Part shown: one piece after another, positions 7,083-13,158 of the stretch
How the letters are laid out: every line of letters begins with the position of its first letter
How positions within the stretch are numbered: the first letter of the stretch is position 1
From: Candidatus Saccharicenans sp.
GTDB lineage: Bacteria; Acidobacteriota; Aminicenantia; Aminicenantales; Saccharicenantaceae
Assembly (NCBI GenBank): GCA_024653405.1
Contig: JANLGB010000048.1
Location: 1-13,158, forward strand
DNA length: 13,158 nucleotides
Direction of reading: 5' to 3'
Notes under the pieces: generated by a model
Told to the model about the DNA's origin: nothing
What the model saw: the letters and a program-made list of their open reading frames with translations, nothing else
The model's database searches: none
Translations under genes and position numbers: made by a program

Positions 7083-8180
7083 ATGCCAGACGAAACCAGA
7101 CTTCAGGCCAGGTGGAAACAAAGGCTGACCAGCCCGATTTACTTAACTTCACTTTTCCTGATCATCCTTATAGTCGGGGCCGGACTGGCCATTCGCCGCT
7201 CAGAAGAAAACCGGGCCGAAAAAATAATCTTTGACCAGCTGTCTTCCATCGCCCAGATAAAAGCCCAGCAAATCCGTGATTGGTTGGACGAGAGAAAAAA
7301 AGATGCGGCCATAATGACCCAGAGCCTTTTCCTGGCTGAAGCCCTCATTGACTTCCTTCAGAGCGGCCGCGAATCCACCAAGAACAGGATAATCAAGAGA
7401 TTGGAGATAACCGCCGAAAACTACAATTACGGCAACATCGCTCTGATGAACGCCGAGAAGAAAATCGTGCTGGCACTTCGAGGCCATAGTGAGGAAGCCC
7501 CGCCTGAATTTGAAGACGTTCTCCAGAGAGCCGAAAAGAGCGGAGCCATCGTCAATACTGACCTTCACCTGAGCCGGGCCGACGGATCCATCCACCTGGA
7601 TGTGGTGGCCCCGGTGAGGCCGGAAGGAAGTGCCGGTTCCCGTCCGCTGGGCTACCTCATCTTAAAAGCCAAAGCCGAAAATTTTCTTTTCCCCCTGATT
7701 CAATCCTGGCCAGTGGCCAGCCAGACGGCTGAAGCCCTGCTGGTCAGGCGGGACGGAGAAGAGGTCTTGTTTCTCAATGAACTCCGGCACAGAAAGGGAG
7801 CGGCTCTCAATCTGCGCCTTCCTCTGACCAGAAATGACATACCGGCTGTCAGGGCGGTCCTGGGAGATTACGGTACTTATGAAGGAGTGGATTATAGAGG
7901 GATCAGAGTCCTGGCCGCCACCAGTCCCGTTTTCAATACCTGCTGGTCGGTTGTGGCCAAGATGGACCGGGCCGAGGCTTTGGCCGGCTGGCGTAGGCGC
8001 TCCGCCCTGATCATACTTTTCCTGATTTCTCTGGTCGCCACCCAGTTGCTGCTGACTGAAGTTTTCTGGCAGCGCCGGGAAAAGTTGAATTTTCGCCGGC
8101 TTTACGAAGCAGAGGCTCGGGCTCGAGAAACCCAGCAACTTTTCCGGGTCCTGAGCGATTCGGCCATGGCCGGAGTCTAG
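7083..8180 (+). CDS. Membrane sensor histidine kinase, N-terminal part, ended by an in-frame TAG
   Basis: This 365-residue frame is the front part of a kinase that continues in the same frame after one TAG codon (8178-8180). ATG 7083 follows AGGAG at a 7-base spacing. Residues about 18-37 form TM1 and about 308-329 form TM2. The 270 residues between them would be an extracytoplasmic sensor of the Cache type (inferred from size, placement and the opening QLSSIAQIKAQQIRDWLDERKKDA helix). A signalling helix follows (YEAEARARETQQLFRVLSDSAMAGV), which is the beginning of a PAS domain. The frame stops within that PAS domain's first strand, so alone it has no catalytic part. Either the gene is broken, the base is a sequence error, or the stop is read through. 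Confidence 0.85.
   Translation: MPDETRLQARWKQRLTSPIYLTSLFLIILIVGAGLAIRRSEENRAEKIIFDQLSSIAQIKAQQIRDWLDERKKDAAIMTQSLFLAEALIDFLQSGRESTKNRIIKRLEITAENYNYGNIALMNAEKKIVLALRGHSEEAPPEFEDVLQRAEKSGAIVNTDLHLSRADGSIHLDVVAPVRPEGSAGSRPLGYLILKAKAENFLFPLIQSWPVASQTAEALLVRRDGEEVLFLNELRHRKGAALNLRLPLTRNDIPAVRAVLGDYGTYEGVDYRGIRVLAATSPVFNTCWSVVAKMDRAEALAGWRRRSALIILFLISLVATQLLLTEVFWQRREKLNFRRLYEAEARARETQQLFRVLSDSAMAGV
8178..8180 (+). other. In-frame amber codon inside the kinase's first PAS domain
   Basis: The local reading is [21 protein letters not shown] domains usually have an aromatic residue in this strand, as in G-[IV]-Y-[VL]-[IV]-Q-D-G, so the ancestral codon was most likely TAC or TAT, one base away from TAG. 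Both sides remain in one frame. A GGAG (8172-8175) stands 8 bases before a GTG (8184), so re-initiation is possible in principle. None of the six other stop codons in the window that I checked is TAG, counting the kinase's own end; the number is too small to mean much. Confidence 0.85.
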
Positions 8181-8183
8181 CTG

Positions 8184-11057
8184 GTGCAGGACGGCGTCTT
8201 CAAGTACGTCAACCGCTCCCTGGCCGAGATGTTCGGTTATGAACCCGGCGAGTTGATCGGCAAGCTGGGCAATATCGACCTGACTCATCCCGACGACCGG
8301 GCCATGGTCCGCGAATACAACCGCCGCCGCTTGAGTGGCGAAGTCCCTTCGATGCGTTTTGAATTCCGCGGCTGGCGCAAGGACGGGACTTTTTTTTACT
8401 GTGAAGCCCACGGCAGCATCATCGACTACCAGGGCCGCAAGGCCATCATCGGTACCCTGGTCGATATCACCGACCGGGTGGAGTTAATCCAGGAGCTGCT
8501 GGCCAGGGAAGCAGAAATCAGAGCCACGCTTTACAGCATCGGCGACGGGGTTATCTCGACTGATACCGAAGGTAAAATCCTGGTGATGAACCACGTGGCC
8601 GAAAAGCTGACCGGCTGGAGTGAAAAGGAAGCCCGGGGCCGGCCGATTGAAGAAGTCTTCCAGGTGGTCGATGAATTAACCGGGGAAAAGTCGGAAAATC
8701 CGGTAGCGGCGGTGATCAGGGAGAGGCGAATTTTCAGCCTGGGACGTCACTCGATCCTGTTGGCCCGCGACGGCCGGAAATGCCCGATCGCCGACATCGG
8801 GGCCCCCATTACTGACGACGAAGGAAATCTGCTGGGGGTGATCTTAGTTTTCCGCGACCAGACGGCCGAACAGGAAGCTGAGAAGCAAATCCTGGCCTCC
8901 AGGGAAGAATTAAAGGAGAAGAATCGCTTCCTGGAACACCTGCTGGCTAACCTGCCGGGCATGGTTTACCGCTGCCGCAACGACCGCTATTGTACTATGG
9001 AATACATAGCCGGCACCTGCCGGGAAATAACCGGCTACGACCCAGAGGATTTGATCGACAACCGCCGGCTGGCTTTTAACGACCTGATCGTCCCCGAACA
9101 CCGGGAACACCTCCGGAAAAAGTGGCAGCAGGTACTCAAAAAACGGGAAGTCTTCGAAGAAGAGTACCAGATCATAACGGCCGGCGGCCATCTCAAATGG
9201 GTGCAAGAGCGGGGCGGGGGAATTTTTGATGACCGGGGGAATCTGGTCTGCCTGGAAGGAATCATCACCGATATAACCGCCAGGAAAAGAGCCGAGGAAG
9301 AGCTCATCCGGAGCGAGCGGGAAAAATCGGCCATCTTTGCCACTATCTCCGAGCATGTCATCTACCAAGCACCTGACCATACGATAGTCTGGGCCAACCG
9401 GGCCGCGGCCGCTTCAATCGACCTGGAGCCGGGTCAACTGGTCGGCAAAAAATGCTATGAGCTCTGGCATAACCGGCAGGAGCCCTGCTCTTTCTGCCCC
9501 CTGGATAAGGCCCTGAGCAGCGGAAAACCAGAACGGGCGGAGGTTCAGACTCCCGATGGCCGCTGGTGGCACATCAACTGTTACTTGATCAAAGACGATA
9601 AAGACCAGATAATCGGCCTGATTGAAGTCACCCTGGACATCAGCGACCGCAAGCAGGCCGAGCAAGCTCTCCGCGAGAGTGAAAGCAAATACCGCAGCCT
9701 GTTTGAAACGGCCAATGATGCCATCTTCCTGATGGACAGGGAAATTTTCATCGATTGCAACCAGAAAACGGAAAAAATATTCGGCTGTTCCCGGGAGCAG
9801 ATCATCGGTCAGCCGCCCTATAAATTTTCTCCTGAGAAACAACCGGACGGCCGGGATTCCAAAGAGAAAGCCTTGGAAAAAATCGAAGCTGCCCTCAGGG
9901 GAGAGCCGCAATTTTTCGAGTGGCTGCACTGCCGCTGCGACGGGACACCCTTTTACGCTGAGGTCAGCCTGAACCTGATTAAAATTGGGGGCCAGACACT
10001 TATCCAGGCCATAGTCCGAGACATCGACCGTCGCAAGAAAGTGGAACAGGCCCTAAGGGAAAGCGAGGCCAGGTTCAGGCGGCTGGCTGAGAATGCCAAG
10101 GACTTGATTTACAGGTACCGGTTTGCCCCCGAAAGGGGTTTTGAGTATGTCAGTCCAGCAGCCACATTCCTCACAGGCTATACTCCTGAAGACCATTATG
10201 CCGACCCGGACCTGGGTTTCAAGATCGTCCTGAAAGAGGACAGACCCCTTCTGGAAAGTTTAGCCGTAGGGACAGTCAATCAGCCGATAGTCCTTCGCTG
10301 GCGGAAAAAGGATGGAAGCATAATCTGGACGGAGCAGGTCAACGTGCTCATATACGATGAATCGGGCAACCTGGTAGCCATTGAAGGCATCGCTCGGGAC
10401 ATTACCGAAAGAAAGCAGGCCGAAGAAGCCCTGAAACAATCCCTTCGGGAAAAGGAAATCCTGATCAGAGAAATCCATCACCGGGTTAAGAACAACATGC
10501 AGGTCATCAGCAGTATTCTGAACCTTCAATCTGCCCTGCTAGATGACCCGAAGGCCCGGGCTGCCTTCAAGGAATGCCAGTACCGCATCAAGTCGATGGC
10601 CATGGTCCATGAACGTCTGTACCGATCTAAAGACCTGACCAGCATAGATTTTTCGGATTATCTGAACAATTTGGCCAGGAACATTTTTCTTGACCAGCAG
10701 GTCAAACCGGAGCAGGTGAAGCTCCAGATTGACATCCAACCAATTAGTCTAAGCATAAATACCGCCGTGCCGCTGGGGTTGATACTCAACGAGCTGATTA
10801 CCAACGCCTTCAAGCACGCTTTCCCGGGCGGCCGCCAGGGACACCTCTGGGTCAGTCTGAAAAAAAGCAAAAAAGACCGGGCCGAGCTGGTGGTCAAGGA
10901 TGACGGGGTGGGCTTTCCGAAAGAGCTTGACTTTCGAAAGACCGGATCTCTGGGGATGGTCATAATCAACACCCTGGCAGACCAGATAGACGGCAAGCTG
11001 GAGCTGGTCAGGAGAAAGAGCGGTGGAACCGAGTTTCGACTGACCTTCCCCTTCTGA
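8184..11057 (+). CDS. Multi-PAS HisKA_2 histidine kinase, C-terminal part
   Basis: This is 957 codons in the same frame as the upstream part; GTG 8184 is only a possible re-start. Together the two parts would make a kinase of about 1,324 residues. Numbered within this part: rest of PAS1 (1-98), PAS2 (about 112-230), PAS3 (246-368), PAS4 (380-491, with Cys424, Cys435, Cys438), PAS5 (500-620) and PAS6 (628-745). The joins are typical of PAC motifs ([43 protein letters not shown]). Then come the HisKA_2 phospho-acceptor helix [12 protein letters not shown] with a His pair at 765-766, the ATP-binding N-box [36 protein letters not shown] and [11 protein letters not shown]. All kinase motifs look intact. 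There is no receiver domain and no regulator gene next to it. Confidence 0.9.
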   Translation: MQDGVFKYVNRSLAEMFGYEPGELIGKLGNIDLTHPDDRAMVREYNRRRLSGEVPSMRFEFRGWRKDGTFFYCEAHGSIIDYQGRKAIIGTLVDITDRVELIQELLAREAEIRATLYSIGDGVISTDTEGKILVMNHVAEKLTGWSEKEARGRPIEEVFQVVDELTGEKSENPVAAVIRERRIFSLGRHSILLARDGRKCPIADIGAPITDDEGNLLGVILVFRDQTAEQEAEKQILASREELKEKNRFLEHLLANLPGMVYRCRNDRYCTMEYIAGTCREITGYDPEDLIDNRRLAFNDLIVPEHREHLRKKWQQVLKKREVFEEEYQIITAGGHLKWVQERGGGIFDDRGNLVCLEGIITDITARKRAEEELIRSEREKSAIFATISEHVIYQAPDHTIVWANRAAAASIDLEPGQLVGKKCYELWHNRQEPCSFCPLDKALSSGKPERAEVQTPDGRWWHINCYLIKDDKDQIIGLIEVTLDISDRKQAEQALRESESKYRSLFETANDAIFLMDREIFIDCNQKTEKIFGCSREQIIGQPPYKFSPEKQPDGRDSKEKALEKIEAALRGEPQFFEWLHCRCDGTPFYAEVSLNLIKIGGQTLIQAIVRDIDRRKKVEQALRESEARFRRLAENAKDLIYRYRFAPERGFEYVSPAATFLTGYTPEDHYADPDLGFKIVLKEDRPLLESLAVGTVNQPIVLRWRKKDGSIIWTEQVNVLIYDESGNLVAIEGIARDITERKQAEEALKQSLREKEILIREIHHRVKNNMQVISSILNLQSALLDDPKARAAFKECQYRIKSMAMVHERLYRSKDLTSIDFSDYLNNLARNIFLDQQVKPEQVKLQIDIQPISLSINTAVPLGLILNELITNAFKHAFPGGRQGHLWVSLKKSKKDRAELVVKDDGVGFPKELDFRKTGSLGMVIINTLADQIDGKLELVRRKSGGTEFRLTFPF

Positions 11058-11619
11058 AGCGGACCAGGGTTCAAGAACGGTTAGAATCAAGAGGTGGGTT
11101 TAGCCTGGCAAAAATGGCTCTCGGCACAGGAGATTGCCTGTCAGTTCTTTGGTTTAACTAAGGAGCTCTGTCATACAAATATGATTCGGCGCCGGGCCCG
11201 GACAAGACGCGGGTGCCAAAAGGTAAATCTTTTCTTTTATCTAATTGGTCGTTCTCAGCCAATTTAACAGCTACCAGGCACCGCCATAGGTTTTCAGGCT
11301 GGCCGGGCCAATGACCCGGGCTGGCCAGCGGCCGAATCAAAAGCTATGGAAACTTATTTCTCAATTCAAGACCTACGAGCCTTCTTTTGCTCCATCAGGC
11401 ACCAATATTAAGGTTACATTTCTAAATTTTCTTAAGCCAGTGGTCGGTCCAGGCCAAGATGAAACCGGGAGAAAGAACCCGGCCTGGTTATTAGAATATG
11501 TGGGGAGTATAATGGAAGAAATAATTAGTAGTTGCGTCAAAAACATCGGTATGAGTTTTTTTATATTTTTTCTATTGTTTCTACCCTCAAATGCCAAAAT
11601 TCACTCTTTATAAATTAAC
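11058..11619. other. Intergenic stretch between the kinase and the M28 peptidase
   Basis: About 560 bases hold no supported gene. A 100-codon plus-strand frame at 11311-11613 has no ribosome site and no protein character. A GC-rich imperfect hairpin lies at about 11298-11325 (GGCTGGCCGGGCC against CCCGGGCTGGCC, with G-T pairs). From about 11350 on, the composition turns A/T-rich, as expected of a promoter region for the peptidase gene, with TATATT at 11562-11567 and TATAAA at 11610-11615; neither has a convincing -35. No clear terminator of the kinase gene was found. Confidence 0.4.
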
Positions 11620-11629
11620 GGAGGTTTAC

Positions 11630-13158
11630 ATGAGAAAGCGACTGTTACCTATCCTTCTGATAGCGGCGGTTTTACTGGCTTTTTCCTTTTCACTGGCCCA
11701 GATGCCGCCCCAGCAGCAGATGAAACCGGAAGAGGTGAAGAGAGCCCTCAACCTGGTTTCCAAGACGGAACCAGTTCCCGAGAAGTATAAGGTGGGCTTT
11801 GAGTCTATCACTCCCCGGGATACCCTGTCCATGCTGAGCTATCTGGCCTCGGACTGGATGGAGGGAAGGGATACCGGAAGTCGTGGTTATGCCATGGCTG
11901 CGGATTATGTTGTCTCCCTGTTCAAGATGTGGGGAGTCAAGCCGGGCGGAGATTTGCCAAGAGCCGACATTAATATCGCCCGAGCCATGGCCGGTCAGAG
12001 CTCCAGGCAGGCTATGTCCATGGAGCGCAGCTACTTCCAGGAATTCACCCTGAAGGAAATCACCGACAGCCGAGCTTCAGTCAAGGTCGAGGTGACCAGG
12101 GGTGGTTTTACCAAGGCTCGGACCTTTGAAAGTGGTGTCGATTTCATGAGCACTCTGTCTTCCGATGAAGACCTGAGTGGTCCGGTGGTTTTTGCTGGTT
12201 ACGGAATTAAAGAACCGGCCGCAGGCTGGGACGAACTGAAGGGATTGAACCTGAAGGATAAGATTGTCCTGGTGCTGAGTGAAGCCCCGGGTAAGGACGA
12301 CCCGAAATCTCCCTTCAACAAGACCAAGGAGCTCAAGGAGAAATATTTTCCCCAGGCCCAGGCCATGCAGATGATGTTCATGAGAAGAGGCAGCCGCGGT
12401 TTCAACAAGCTGGAAGAGATTTACAAGCAGTCTCCGGCCGCAGTGCTGGTTGTGCAGAACACGGGGAAAGATACAGACATTTACAATATGCTGACGGCAG
12501 CCCAGAACCGGCAGCCGAATGATGAAAGGCCGATCATCAATCGGCCCAGGAGCAGGATGGTCATTCCTGGGACCCGCGACGCAATGGCCGGCATGATGGG
12601 CGGAAGCAATGTGCCCACCCTGACCATTACCAGGGAAATGGCCAACCTCATCCTGGAAAACAGCGGCAAGACGATCGATGAATTGAAGCAGGCCATCGAG
12701 ACCACCTACAAGCCCGCTTCCCGGGAACTGCCCGGAGTCAGGGTCAGCCTCAATTCTACGGTGAAGGCCAACCTGGTCCGAGCCATGAACGTTATCGGGT
12801 ACATAGAAGGCTCGGACCCGAAGCTGAAGGATGAATACTTCGTGGTCGGGGCACATTTTGACCACCTTGGGAAATGGGAAGACTACATTTTTAACGGCTC
12901 GGACGACAACGCTTCGGGATCGGTGGGAGTGATAGCCATCGCCAGGGCCATGGCCCTCAATCCCGTGAAGCCAAAGAGAAGCGTGGTGTTCTGCCTTTGG
13001 ACGGGCGAGGAAAAGGGGTTGCTCGGAAGCCGCTACTACGTGCAGAACCCAACCTTCCCCATAGAAAAGACCGTGGGCTACCTGAACTATGACATGATCA
13101 GCCGGGCCTTCGACGAACAGACCTTCGCCCGCTATGCCAACATGTTCAAGGTGCAGGG
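11630..13158 (+). CDS. Secreted M28-family zinc metallopeptidase (partial, cut by right edge)
   Basis: 509 codons are visible and the frame is open at the edge. ATG 11630 follows GGAGG at a 5-base spacing. Residues 1-23 form a Sec signal peptide (MRKRLLPILLIAAVLLAFSFSLAQ), so the enzyme acts outside the cytoplasm. Residues about 60-110 contain the YLASDWMEGRDTGSRGYAMAADYV segment typical of the M28 N-terminal region. An inserted PA-type domain spans about 165-365 (GPVVFAGYGI, LKDKIVLVL, AAVLVVQN, VPTLTITREMA). The catalytic domain follows, with zinc ligands and catalytic residues His409 (GAHFDHLG), Asp425/426 (GSDDNASGS), Glu460-Glu461 (WTGEEKGLLGS) and Asp488 (LNYDMI). The last His ligand lies beyond the edge. 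It is probably an aminopeptidase helping growth on peptides; the substrate is unknown. Confidence 0.93.
   Translation, partial: MRKRLLPILLIAAVLLAFSFSLAQMPPQQQMKPEEVKRALNLVSKTEPVPEKYKVGFESITPRDTLSMLSYLASDWMEGRDTGSRGYAMAADYVVSLFKMWGVKPGGDLPRADINIARAMAGQSSRQAMSMERSYFQEFTLKEITDSRASVKVEVTRGGFTKARTFESGVDFMSTLSSDEDLSGPVVFAGYGIKEPAAGWDELKGLNLKDKIVLVLSEAPGKDDPKSPFNKTKELKEKYFPQAQAMQMMFMRRGSRGFNKLEEIYKQSPAAVLVVQNTGKDTDIYNMLTAAQNRQPNDERPIINRPRSRMVIPGTRDAMAGMMGGSNVPTLTITREMANLILENSGKTIDELKQAIETTYKPASRELPGVRVSLNSTVKANLVRAMNVIGYIEGSDPKLKDEYFVVGAHFDHLGKWEDYIFNGSDDNASGSVGVIAIARAMALNPVKPKRSVVFCLWTGEEKGLLGSRYYVQNPTFPIEKTVGYLNYDMISRAFDEQTFARYANMFKVQ

Noticed and set aside
7662..8411. Minus-strand open frame of 249 codons spanning the amber codon of the kinase
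   Set aside because: Opposite to a continuous Cache/PAS protein with clear homology on both sides. It has no ribosome site and no recognisable motifs.
11124..11145. Possible terminator after the kinase gene (ACAGG, 6-base loop, CCTGT)
   Set aside because: The stem is only 5-6 bp, there is no T-run, and it lies about 70 bases past the stop.
11311..11613. Plus-strand frame of 100 codons with a hydrophobic C-terminal end, upstream of the peptidase
   Set aside because: No Shine-Dalgarno before its start, no family resemblance, and the hydrophobic end comes from an A/T-rich probable promoter region.
12077..12865. Long minus-strand open frame of 262 codons
   Set aside because: It lies wholly opposite the M28 peptidase, whose signal peptide, PA domain and zinc motifs are clear. 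It is an antisense shadow of biased codon use.

Overview
This is a bacterial chromosome segment with seven sizeable protein genes, six complete and one cut by the right edge, separated by unusually roomy intergenic spaces. Most genes have a clear Shine-Dalgarno sequence (GGAGG or AAGGAG type), and the products include a Sec-type signal peptide, an MscL channel and a HisKA_2-type multi-PAS kinase. Together these suggest a moderately GC-rich, probably Gram-negative-type bacterium. The mix of an exported M28 peptidase, a MEMO-family protein and a long PAS-array kinase reminds me of uncultivated Acidobacteriota/Aminicenantes-type genomes, but that is only an impression. No rRNA, tRNA, CRISPR array or transposase gene was seen.

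Layout. Positions 1-110 hold a compact control region: a 17-bp inverted repeat that buries a ribosome site and ATG of a gene leaving the window on the left (minus strand), and a second palindrome next to it. A MEMO-family protein (440-1564, +) converges on pyrB, aspartate carbamoyltransferase (1827-2798, -). The gap between them is completely filled by a 262-bp element with 34-bp imperfect terminal inverted repeats. Next, all on the minus strand, come a PP-loop tRNA-thiolation-like enzyme (3003-4253), a short-chain dehydrogenase (4821-5651, with a good intrinsic terminator) and mscL (6174-6560). The right part is on the plus strand: a membrane sensor histidine kinase (7083-11057) interrupted by one in-frame TAG codon, and a secreted M28 zinc peptidase (11630 to the edge).

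The genes do not form one pathway. They look like separately transcribed housekeeping and accessory genes: pyrimidine synthesis, tRNA modification, osmotic safety valve, signalling and extracellular proteolysis. pyrB has a near-consensus promoter of its own. No clearly new multi-gene system is visible. The points most worth checking are the amber codon that splits the kinase inside its first PAS domain, the terminal-inverted-repeat element, and the palindrome that pairs with a ribosome site at the left edge.
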